Assembly: GCA_030637025.1 (NCBI GenBank)
Contig: DAOVVV010000015.1
Coordinates: forward strand, 1 to 57,080
Length of the DNA stretch: 57,080 bases
Direction of reading: 5' to 3'
Origin: JAGLHV01 sp023143305 [NCBI: Clostridia bacterium]
Lineage (GTDB): Bacteria > CBDUZB01 > JAGLHV01
Shown here: positions 43,606 through 51,818 of the stretch, in pieces
How the letters are laid out: every line of letters starts with the position of its first letter
Position numbering within the stretch: the stretch's first letter is position 1
The notes under the pieces: generated by a model
Databases searched by the model: none
What the model was told of the DNA's origin: nothing
Seen by the model: only the letters and a program-made list of their open reading frames with translations
Made by a program: the position numbers and the translations under genes

Positions 43606-45294
43606 TTAAAACAGGTCTACCGGAGGTGTTTCTTCAGAATCAATAATTACATTTATTACCGTTGGCTTCTTGCTATCTATTAATTGCGGCATAATTTTTT
43701 TTAGCTCCCCGGGTTTTTCTATTTGAACAGTCTGCGCTCCCAAGCCTTCTGCTATTTTTACAACATCTAATTTTTTAAAAGTAGAAGAAATAAATCTTCC
43801 TTGATATTGAAGTTTCTGTCTTGTATAAACCGTACCCAAACGACCGTTATTAAGTACCAGCCAAATCACCGGAATATTATAATTAACCGCGGTAGAAATT
43901 TCCATCCCATTCATAGCAAAACTCGTATCTCCCACTATTGAAATTACAGTCTTTTCCGGAGCAGCTATTTTCCCGCCAATAGCCGCAGCTATAGCATATC
44001 CCATCGAAGAAAAACCTAAATTACATAAAAAAGCCCCCGGATGGTAACAAGGAAAATATTGTAATGCCCAAAATAAACCATTTCCTCTACTAACAAAAAC
44101 AATTGCATCATCCGGCAAACTATCTCTCAAATCTTTCATTAAACGCTGTGGTTTAATAGGAGAACTATCAGAATACATCATTTCTTCATTAACAAACATA
44201 GAATTTTCTTTCTTAAAAGTACGAATTCCATCTATGGACATTTTAGGCTTAAATTCGTTCCAGTTAGTATCCCGGGAAATCTGATACATCATTTCTGTTA
44301 ATAGCGTACGAGCATCTCCACATAATCCTATAGTTATCGGACAATTTTTACCAATCTGATAAGGTTCTATATCTATCTGAATTAAAGCCTTTGTAGGATT
44401 AAGTTTTCCATTATGATTTAAATTTGCTAATTCACTTAAATTTGTACCTACAGCCAATAAGACATCTATTTCCCCGGAAAACAAATATTTATTGGCAATC
44501 GGTGTACCGGCACACCCGAAAACTCCCAGAGAAAGCAAATGATTTTCCGGAAAAGCTCCTTTTGCTTTTGGAGTTGTCACAACCGGAATTACTAATCTCT
44601 CAGCAAATTGGCGAATTATTCGGTTTGCCTCAGCATTATTTACCCCATTACCAACAAGAATAACCGGCCTCTGTGCTTGAAGAATATATTTACTTGCTTT
44701 TTTTATTTCTTCCCGATCAAAAAATTTTCTTTTCATTAACCGATAAGAAGAAGGAGGAATGATCTCTTCTTCCATTTCTTCCTTCATCGACGCAAAAGGC
44801 AAATTAAGATGAACCGGCCCCTTTCGGCCATTCAACGCCACTCGCAAACAATGCCTTACTGTCCGGGATAAAGAGTTAGCATCTGTAACTGTAGCACTCA
44901 ACTTTGTAACTGTTTTAAACATCTCCATCATATTTATTTCATCATAAAACTCTTCTTTAAAAATTCCTCTTTTCATAGTACTTTCATTCAAAGAAGCAGT
45001 TAAAATAAATAAAGGAACGGCTCCTGCATAAGAAGTTCCTATACCGGCAAGTAAATTTGTACTTTCTGCCCCTGCTGTAGCACAGCAAACCCCTATTTGT
45101 TTACTTACCCGGGCATAGCCATCAGCAATAAAAACTGCTCCTTCATGACGCTTGGTTAATATGGGGGTTATCGTACGCATATTATACAATTCATCATAAA
45201 AGGGCATCAAAGCCTTTCCGGGAATACCAAAAATATATTTAACTTCCTCTTGTTCTAAATATTTTAAAAGTAATTTTACTGCAGTATACTTCAC
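43606..45294 (-). CDS. Thiamine-diphosphate enzyme, acetolactate-synthase-like
   Basis: A 562-residue three-domain ThDP enzyme. KRHEGAVFIADGYAR (48-62) contains the catalytic Glu, as in acetohydroxyacid synthases. The cofactor motif reads GDTSFAMNGMEI with Thr where GDG is usual, and ends in LVLNNGRLGTV. No ilvN regulatory subunit or other branched-chain genes lie nearby, so an AHAS role is unproven; a related decarboxylase or carboligase is equally possible. It starts with GTG. Confidence 0.75.
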   Translation of the reverse strand: MKYTAVKLLLKYLEQEEVKYIFGIPGKALMPFYDELYNMRTITPILTKRHEGAVFIADGYARVSKQIGVCCATAGAESTNLLAGIGTSYAGAVPLFILTASLNESTMKRGIFKEEFYDEINMMEMFKTVTKLSATVTDANSLSRTVRHCLRVALNGRKGPVHLNLPFASMKEEMEEEIIPPSSYRLMKRKFFDREEIKKASKYILQAQRPVILVGNGVNNAEANRIIRQFAERLVIPVVTTPKAKGAFPENHLLSLGVFGCAGTPIANKYLFSGEIDVLLAVGTNLSELANLNHNGKLNPTKALIQIDIEPYQIGKNCPITIGLCGDARTLLTEMMYQISRDTNWNEFKPKMSIDGIRTFKKENSMFVNEEMMYSDSSPIKPQRLMKDLRDSLPDDAIVFVSRGNGLFWALQYFPCYHPGAFLCNLGFSSMGYAIAAAIGGKIAAPEKTVISIVGDTSFAMNGMEISTAVNYNIPVIWLVLNNGRLGTVYTRQKLQYQGRFISSTFKKLDVVKIAEGLGAQTVQIEKPGELKKIMPQLIDSKKPTVINVIIDSEETPPVDLF

Positions 45295-45472
45295 CTTTAA
45301 AGAATCCCCCTTTATTTATTCTCTCTAGAGTTCTGCAAAAGCACCTATTCAATGACGTTGCAAATCCCCCCTCAACAATGCTCAGGACAAACTCCAGAAC
45401 AAAACAATCTCCATAAAGTATTATAATCAACTACCCCGCGTTTTTAATCTGATTTATTATTTATAAAATTCT
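45295..45472. other. Short non-coding gap with repeat fragment
   Basis: It holds AGTTCTGCAAAAG, like the end of family A, around 45329-45341, but no full element or opposite end. No gene is seen. Confidence 0.4.
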
Positions 45473-47146
45473 TTATTCTCTAACAAGATATTCTTTTTTA
45501 TAACCAGCTATAAACGCTTCTGCACACTTAATATCAAATTGGGATTTTTCATTATTTTTTATTTCACGCATAGCTACAATATCAGATTCTTGTTTTCTAT
45601 AAAGCCTGGGAGAAGTTATAGAATCAAAAGCATCGGCTACAGAAAGAATCCGGCTAATCAAAGGAATTTCCCCTCCTTTTAATCCATCCGGATACCCTGT
45701 TCCATCTAATCTTTCATGATGATAACGAATAATAGGAATAATTTCTTTTAATTCTTCTATGGGACTCAATATTTCAGCCCCCATAATTGGATGTTTTTTT
45801 AGTATTATCCAATCCTCTTTTGACAAACTTCCCTCTTTTTCTAAAATACTTTCCGGAATTCCTATCTTTCCTATATCATGTAACAATCCGGCCAATTGTA
45901 CTTTTCTTTTTTCTTCCATAGAAAAATTTAATTCCCGGGCAATAATCAAGGCATATTTTACTACTCGTTCAGAATGACCTCTTGTATAAGGATGTTTAGC
46001 ATCTATAGCTGTCGCTAACGACTTAACTACTGCCATACCCATATTATTTAATTTGTGATACAATTTTGCTTTTTCTATAGCCAATGCCGCCTGTGAAGAT
46101 AAAGTTTTAAGTAATACCAAATCAGTAGAAGTAAAAGTTCCTCTTCCCTTTTTATTCATAACCTCTGTTACCCCGATAATTCTATTTTCTACTTTTAAAG
46201 GAACACACATAATGGATTTAGTTTCAAATCCTGAAAAACGGTCCATTTTTTTACAAAACCGCTGATCGTTACTTACATCGCTAACTAACGCATCTTTACC
46301 GGTCTGTGCTACCCAATCCGCAACACCTTCTCCTTTGGTCAAATAAGACCGTTCTATTTTTTCTGTTTTCTCACCCTGAGCAGATTCAAAATAAAGCTGT
46401 CTCTTTTCTTCATCAAGCAAAAGCAACGAGGCTGCTTCACCATTCAGCATCTTCATGGCTAATTGCATCACTACATCCAGTAGTACTTTAAGTTCTAATG
46501 TAGAATTAATCAGCTCTGTTGCTCTAATAAAACTATTTAACTCCAAAATCTTCTGATTACGCTCACTAACTAATTTAGCATTTTCTATTACAAACCCTAT
46601 TTTATTAGATAAAGAACTAATTAAATCTACCTCTTCCTGAGAAAAAGAAGAATTCTCAGGTTTTTTATTAAAAATTCCGATTACTCCCATGTTCTGGTTT
46701 TTACTCTTTAAAGGAACATAGAGAAAATTCCTTAATGGAAAACCTATATAAATTTCCAGCTCTTTTTCAAATTCTATTTTCTCTGATGGGGAAATATTCC
46801 CTACTATTGAGCCTTCTTTATTAACCATTTCTTTTAATGTGCTTATTTCTCCTATTTCTTTATCTTCTAAAATTTCTCCTTTTTGTTTTTTTTCTTCATC
46901 TCCCCAATTTGAACAATTAATTTTAAATTCATTTTTTTCTTTTCCGGTTAAACCAATTAAAATACATTCTGCGTTAATTAGCTCCAAAATTAAATCCATT
47001 ACTTTATTCATTGTAACATCTAACTGTTCATTTAAATCAATCGTTTCATTAATTTTTTCCAAAGCATTCAACTTGAACTCCAGTTTCTCTACTGTTTTCT
47101 GTAAATCGTTCAGCTTATCTTCTTTTTTCCCTATTTTCCATCCCAT
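45473..47146 (-). CDS. GAF-GAF-HD-GYP protein, putative c-di-GMP phosphodiesterase
   Basis: A 557-residue soluble protein. A coiled-coil start (10-40) is followed by two GAF domains (about 40-190 and 210-355) and a C-terminal HD-GYP domain. LLHDIGKIGIP lies near residue 415-425 and HHERLDGTGYPDGL further on, with all HD-GYP metal ligands seen, so it should be active against cyclic di-GMP. No kinase or receiver domain is attached. The GAF domains may sense a small ligand. Confidence 0.88.
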   Translation of the reverse strand: MGWKIGKKEDKLNDLQKTVEKLEFKLNALEKINETIDLNEQLDVTMNKVMDLILELINAECILIGLTGKEKNEFKINCSNWGDEEKKQKGEILEDKEIGEISTLKEMVNKEGSIVGNISPSEKIEFEKELEIYIGFPLRNFLYVPLKSKNQNMGVIGIFNKKPENSSFSQEEVDLISSLSNKIGFVIENAKLVSERNQKILELNSFIRATELINSTLELKVLLDVVMQLAMKMLNGEAASLLLLDEEKRQLYFESAQGEKTEKIERSYLTKGEGVADWVAQTGKDALVSDVSNDQRFCKKMDRFSGFETKSIMCVPLKVENRIIGVTEVMNKKGRGTFTSTDLVLLKTLSSQAALAIEKAKLYHKLNNMGMAVVKSLATAIDAKHPYTRGHSERVVKYALIIARELNFSMEEKRKVQLAGLLHDIGKIGIPESILEKEGSLSKEDWIILKKHPIMGAEILSPIEELKEIIPIIRYHHERLDGTGYPDGLKGGEIPLISRILSVADAFDSITSPRLYRKQESDIVAMREIKNNEKSQFDIKCAEAFIAGYKKEYLVRE

Positions 47147-47171
47147 TATAATTATTTGCTCCCTTCTTTTT

Positions 47172-47825
47172 TCAATCTCTCTCTCTTTGTCTCTTACATT
47201 TTATCCTTAACGGACAGTTTTCACATAAAGGAATAGTTTTACAAAAATTTTTTCCCAATTCTACAATTAAAGCATGAAATCGTTTATACAAAGATACATC
47301 TTTTTTCAAATTAACTTGAAAAAATGATTGTAATTCATCATAACTGACTGAATTGGTAATTCCTAATCGTAAACACATCCTTTTAGTATAGGCATCAATA
47401 ACAAAAATTAATTTATTCCCTGCGTATAAAAGCATCGAATCCGCTGTTTCTTTCCCAATTCCTTTACACAACAAGAGTTCCTGCCGAATTATATATGTGT
47501 CACGATTAAAGAAACTATTCAAATCACCATCATATTTTATATATAAATATTTACTAAATTCTGAAAGATATCCTGCCTTTTGTTTATAAAAACCCGAAGG
47601 AAGAATTGCTTTTTCTAATCTGTTCCGGTTAACTCTGGATAAACTTTTTATATTAAGCAATTTTTTTACTTTCAGATTTTTTATTGCTTTTTCTACATTA
47701 CCCCATGATGTATTCTGAGTAAGAAGCGCTCCTACCATTATTTCAAATGCAGTTTCATGCGGCCACCAACAATCCTTACACTCAAAATATTCCAATAATT
47801 TTTTATAAATAACTAATAAATCCAT
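47172..47825 (-). CDS. Endonuclease III-related DNA glycosylase
   Basis: A 217-residue HhH-GPD protein with a C-terminal iron-sulfur cluster (CKTIPLCENCPLRIKC). WWPHETAFEIMVGALLTQNT marks the endonuclease III-related branch, which includes bacterial 3-methyladenine glycosylases. The hairpin reads GIGKETAD with Glu where EndoIII has its catalytic Lys. The catalytic Asp is kept (VIDAYTKR). So it is probably a monofunctional glycosylase. EndoQ-like gene lies just upstream. Confidence 0.82.
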   Translation of the reverse strand: MDLLVIYKKLLEYFECKDCWWPHETAFEIMVGALLTQNTSWGNVEKAIKNLKVKKLLNIKSLSRVNRNRLEKAILPSGFYKQKAGYLSEFSKYLYIKYDGDLNSFFNRDTYIIRQELLLCKGIGKETADSMLLYAGNKLIFVIDAYTKRMCLRLGITNSVSYDELQSFFQVNLKKDVSLYKRFHALIVELGKNFCKTIPLCENCPLRIKCKRQRERD

Positions 47826-47894
47826 AAGTTCTAACTATTCTTTTTCTATTTTATACTACCTGCGAAATCAACTACCCCACAGCAAGCTACGGAA

Positions 47895-48053
47895 AATTAC
47901 ACACTCGACCCTTCGCTTCCCTACGGTCTCTCAGGATCAATTCGACTACAGAGTTTTTGTCAGCTTAGCTGCAGGGAATTACACACTCGACCCTTCGCTT
48001 CCCTACGGTCTCTCAGGATCAATTCGACTACAGAGTTTTTGTCAGCTTAGCTG
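47895..48053. repeat. Two tandem copies of a 77-bp unit
   Basis: Copies at 47895-47971 and 47977-48053, 82 bases apart, appear identical. Each includes CTTCGCTTCCCTACGGTCTC and ends AGAGTTTTTGTCAGCTTAGC. The unit lies in the gap between the glycosylase and EndoQ-like genes. It is non-coding. Confidence 0.75.
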
Positions 48054-48064
48054 ACAAAAACTCT
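48032..48064. terminator. Perfect 15-bp hairpin at the end of the EndoQ-like gene
   Basis: AGAGTTTTTGTCAGC (48032-48046) and its exact complement (48050-48064) flank a three-base loop. It overlaps the stop codon of the EndoQ-like gene. The T-run lies inside the stem, so it may end or protect the transcript, but is not a standard intrinsic terminator. Confidence 0.45.
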
Positions 48065-49298
48065 AAGTCTCATTGAAAAGAGATAATTGTTCCTTTTCTT
48101 TTTTATTCCGTAAAATCTTTATTTTTCCATAAACACCATCGTACCCGGGAAGAATTTCCACCTGCTTCTCCCTTACCATAACAATACCCTCGGAAATCTC
48201 AGGCAAAGTGACTTTATCTAATTTTTCTTTGGAAACATTCATCAAAATATCAAATTCCGTTCCTAGTTGATTAATTAACTTATTATATTCCCTTTCCACT
48301 CTTATTGTTCCTATCCCTGTATTAAGCATTTGAGAAATTATTTCCTGCAAAGGAATTAAATGTTTAAAAGGAATCGCCGTTGAAGGAATAAACCGGGAAT
48401 TTCTATCAGCAAGCTGATTAATTCTATGCATTACCCCGATAGTTATTTTTTTTCTACAAAAAGGACATAGATTGCTATTGTTTAGTGCTTCCCGGGGAGA
48501 TAATCTTACCTTACATTTTCTATGCCCGTCAAAATGATATTTCCCTTCTTCCGGAAAAAATTCTATGGTGTATAAAAACTTCTTTTTATCTTTGGTCTTC
48601 AAAACTTTTAAAATATCATTATAATCCAATTGGCAATTAAAAACATTTGCTTCCCTTCCTATTTTAGAAGGAGAATGGCTATCGGAATTAGAAATAAGTG
48701 AATATCTATCTAAACAAGAAAGCTGCCAATTCATCTCCGGATCAGAAGAAAGTCCTGTTTCCAGAGCATAAATATTTTTTGCCTGTTCTTTAAAACATTC
48801 TCCTATATTATCAAACCCGGAACTAGCTCCAAACAAAGAAAAATGCGGAGTCCAGATATGTGCCGGAACAAGAAAACACTCTTCCGATATATCAAGAATT
48901 ATTTTTACTAAACTTTCAGCCTCTAACTTAAGTATAGGACGCCCATCCGCACTAAGATTTCCATATTTGGATAGAGCTTTATTTATTTTTTCTACTACTT
49001 CAAAACTTGGCGCAAAAAGAATAATATGAACTTTTTTCGCTTTCCCCTTATCATAAAAAATAGTACATATTTCGGTAGTAAGTACAAAATGTACATCTTT
49101 ATAAATAAAAATCCCATTTTCGCAAGGCTTAAGATTATCTTTAAGTTCAACCAGCCACTGCGGATGGGTAAAATCACCGGTTCCTAATAAATCAACCCCT
49201 TTTACTTTAGCAAACCTGGCTAAGTTTTCCAGGTCCATATTAGGACTGGTAGCACGGCTATATTTAGAATGTATATGAAAATCAGCAATAAACACCAT
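48063..49298 (-). CDS. Endonuclease Q-like PHP-domain protein
   Basis: A 411-residue protein. The N-terminal PHP metal-binding domain starts with ADFHIHSKYSRATS and contains GTGDFTHP, TTEIC, PAHIWTPHFS and SNSDSHSP. A zinc-finger segment follows (CPFCRKK with the earlier HRKC) and then GVMHRINQLADR, typical of EndoQ. Family members cut DNA 5' to deaminated bases and abasic sites. It lies just upstream of a glycosylase of the EndoIII type. The C terminus LSLFNET may bind the clamp (a Q/N-x-x-LxLF like tail), which is an inference. Confidence 0.85.
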   Translation of the reverse strand: MVFIADFHIHSKYSRATSPNMDLENLARFAKVKGVDLLGTGDFTHPQWLVELKDNLKPCENGIFIYKDVHFVLTTEICTIFYDKGKAKKVHIILFAPSFEVVEKINKALSKYGNLSADGRPILKLEAESLVKIILDISEECFLVPAHIWTPHFSLFGASSGFDNIGECFKEQAKNIYALETGLSSDPEMNWQLSCLDRYSLISNSDSHSPSKIGREANVFNCQLDYNDILKVLKTKDKKKFLYTIEFFPEEGKYHFDGHRKCKVRLSPREALNNSNLCPFCRKKITIGVMHRINQLADRNSRFIPSTAIPFKHLIPLQEIISQMLNTGIGTIRVEREYNKLINQLGTEFDILMNVSKEKLDKVTLPEISEGIVMVREKQVEILPGYDGVYGKIKILRNKKEKEQLSLFNET

Positions 49299-49709
49299 TT
49301 TTTATGTTCTCTTCACTCAGCCAAAGCAACGATTCCCCCGTCATCTGTATAATTAAGATAATAAACAACACCCCTCTATAACAAATATTATACCACAAAT
49401 GGGTTTTTGTCAAGAAAATAGATGAGAAGGTTAGTATCAGATTTTCAAAAAAGTTAGTGTAATATTTAGGGGGGGGGATATTAAGAAAAAGTGTAGAGTT
49501 CTCTCTATCAAAAAAATCTCAGGGGTTTAATCCCCAAAAGGAGACATCACTACACTAATGAGCCGTCTCCTAATTTTTACCATAATTTTCATTACCTTAT
49601 CCCGTTTTTTACCAAATTTCTTAATTTCTTAAAAATGGAACTGTCCCTATTTATATAATTTTTTTATTCGTTCCTCTTTGGGTAATATGCTGTGGATATT
49701 GTGATAGAA
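49299..49709. other. Gene-free gap between amidase and EndoQ-like genes
   Basis: No gene is seen. A possible minus-strand promoter for the EndoQ-like gene is TTGACA (49408-49413) and TATAAT (49387-49392), but the spacer is only 15 bp. A GGAGAC/GTCTCC hairpin lies at 49540-49570. A G-run occurs near 49470. Confidence 0.45.
49540..49570 (-). terminator. Possible terminator of the amidase gene
   Basis: GGAGAC and GTCTCC, 19 bases apart, flanked by TTTT on the minus strand and by TAATTTTT on the plus strand, make it possibly bidirectional. It lies 140 bp past the amidase stop codon. Weak evidence. Confidence 0.35.
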
Positions 49710-51659
49710 TTACTTACGCATCTTTTTCATATATCTTTTTAGCCCTAAAAGCATAGCTCTTGCACAAGCCTCTTGGAACTCTTCGGTTTTTAAGAGAGCT
49801 TCTTCTTCGGGTATCATCATATATACAGATTCTGTGAGTACAGTAGGCATTTGCGAAGGACGAACTAATGCTAAATTCCCGTAATGAAGTCCGTCATTAC
49901 GTAAAGAATACAATGAAGTACTATTTTCTCCGATAACTTCATCATATGCTTTTAATATTTCTTCCGCCAAATTATAACTGTGAGGATGAAAGTAATATAT
50001 TCCATAGCCGTTTTCTTCAAAAGGATTTTTACCATCCGGCAAAGCATTGTTATGAACACTTATTAATATATCAGCCCTTGCGTTCCATGCACGTCGCGGC
50101 CGTTCATATAAACTAACCGATTCATCTAAACCTTTCCGTATCATTATGACCTCTGCTTTTTCCTGTATGAGTAGTTTTTTTAATCTTTGAGCAATAATCC
50201 AATTAATATCTTTTTCTAAAAGTCCTGTTGGACCAATTGCTCCCGTATCCGGACAATGCCCTGCATCAACTGCTACTCTAATTCCTTCCAATACATGTGT
50301 AGTTTTAAGTATTGGTGGACTACAAAGTTCTAATACAAAATCCGTTTCTTCATAACGTGCATCATATCCCCACCAACTATTTTTTGGAGTATAAACTCTT
50401 AATCTATATGTCTCAATGTCATCCTGAAACCACTGTGTTTGATTAACAATAGTTGAAGTAGTGCTATATTTAACCCAGCTTGTATCAGATATTACCCCAA
50501 AAAGGCTTATATCAATAACTTCTCCGTTAATGTCTGTCTTTACTTCGTAAGGAACTCTTTCATCTAAATTTATTCGAACAATTGTATTCTTATCGTTGTT
50601 TATTCCAATAAAGACACTTCCTGCTATACAATCATGTATAGCAGTCCCTAAGGGTAAGGGCGATACTTTATCTTTATCTATCCATCCTTCCCGTTTAGTA
50701 TTTAGATATATTTTATATTCATTTCCTATTTCGCCAATAATTTTTAATTTAGTGGCTATATATGGAAACAGCATATATCCGGCATTATTATTTATTGATA
50801 ATCTTGGACCGGCTTTTATTACCGCATTATCGGTTGATACCTCAACACTATATGGAATATCATTATTAAATCGGGATATTCTTCCTTTAGCATATTTTGA
50901 AACTTTCTTTTTTAACCTTTTATTGACCAAAGTAACTTTAATACGCGAATTTTTTAGTTTATCATTATCTTTGATTTTATATATGCCTTTATATATTCCT
51001 GAAACATTAGAGTTTGTTTCTCCTATAGGAAATTTACCCTTTATACCTTTTATAGTAAAAAATGCTTGAGAACCGGGACTCCCTTTACAAAGTATTTGGA
51101 TAATATCTCCCGTTTGAAGTGACATCTCATATCGGGGCTTAATATAATCAATTGTAACCGGGGAAACCGGTAATGGGTCATCGGGCGGAGTAATAAAAAT
51201 ATTTCTCACCTCAGAATAACAAGTATTATCGAACAAAAGTTCAGCAGTAATTGTAAAAGGCCCTGGGGTATAATCTAACATAGTTAAGAACCCACCCTCA
51301 GGATGAATCGGAACTTCTGCGCCATTTATTGTTAAAGTACTATTAGGTACTGCCCAGCCAAAAACAAATGATGATTCTACATATGGCAAATGTATTCCTT
51401 CGGGTGGATATACAATATGGATAGGCATTGTGCTTACATATATACCAGAAAGAATTTTTGTTATGTCCGTTGATATATTATTTATGTAGGTTTCATTTAA
51501 AGAATGATTATTTGAAGTATTAATATTTTCTGCATGCACTAAACTACTGATTAAAAAATAAAGTACCAAAGCTAAAACTACCTTATAAAAGTATTTATAC
51601 ATAATAAAAACACGCCTTTGTTTTTTTTCATTTTTTAGAAAGACAGTCTTCTTTACCAT
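49710..51659 (-). CDS. Secreted N-acetylmuramoyl-L-alanine amidase (AmiC-type)
   Basis: A 649-residue protein. An N-terminal hydrophobic segment (about 25-43), after a long basic start, targets it to the periplasm. The middle 400 residues are beta-rich, with SH3-like and Ig-like stretches (including GPRLSINNNAG). The Amidase_3 domain occupies about 465-645, with AVDAGHCPDTGAIGPTG, the EKDINW Glu, ILISVHNNA and the LTESVYM Glu as zinc or catalytic residues. It cuts the peptide stem from MurNAc. The ATG at 51659 has AAAGGGG nearby; an ATG at 51602 is possible. Confidence 0.9.
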   Translation of the reverse strand: MVKKTVFLKNEKKQRRVFIMYKYFYKVVLALVLYFLISSLVHAENINTSNNHSLNETYINNISTDITKILSGIYVSTMPIHIVYPPEGIHLPYVESSFVFGWAVPNSTLTINGAEVPIHPEGGFLTMLDYTPGPFTITAELLFDNTCYSEVRNIFITPPDDPLPVSPVTIDYIKPRYEMSLQTGDIIQILCKGSPGSQAFFTIKGIKGKFPIGETNSNVSGIYKGIYKIKDNDKLKNSRIKVTLVNKRLKKKVSKYAKGRISRFNNDIPYSVEVSTDNAVIKAGPRLSINNNAGYMLFPYIATKLKIIGEIGNEYKIYLNTKREGWIDKDKVSPLPLGTAIHDCIAGSVFIGINNDKNTIVRINLDERVPYEVKTDINGEVIDISLFGVISDTSWVKYSTTSTIVNQTQWFQDDIETYRLRVYTPKNSWWGYDARYEETDFVLELCSPPILKTTHVLEGIRVAVDAGHCPDTGAIGPTGLLEKDINWIIAQRLKKLLIQEKAEVIMIRKGLDESVSLYERPRRAWNARADILISVHNNALPDGKNPFEENGYGIYYFHPHSYNLAEEILKAYDEVIGENSTSLYSLRNDGLHYGNLALVRPSQMPTVLTESVYMMIPEEEALLKTEEFQEACARAMLLGLKRYMKKMRK

Positions 51660-51818
51660 TTTCTTCCCCTTTAATTTTTTATTCTACCAATTAAAACAAA
51701 CCGGAAGTATTGCGTTTTTTAAAATATCATATTTTTAGAGAACATACAAGCACAAGATAAAGTCAAAGATAAAGGAGACCGGCCTCGTTGTTCTTTACAG
51801 GTAATATCTCCCCTAATC

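Noticed and set aside
49387-49413. Perfect-hexamer promoter for the EndoQ-like gene
   Set aside because: The spacer is only 15 bp, so it is mentioned but not listed as a feature of its own.
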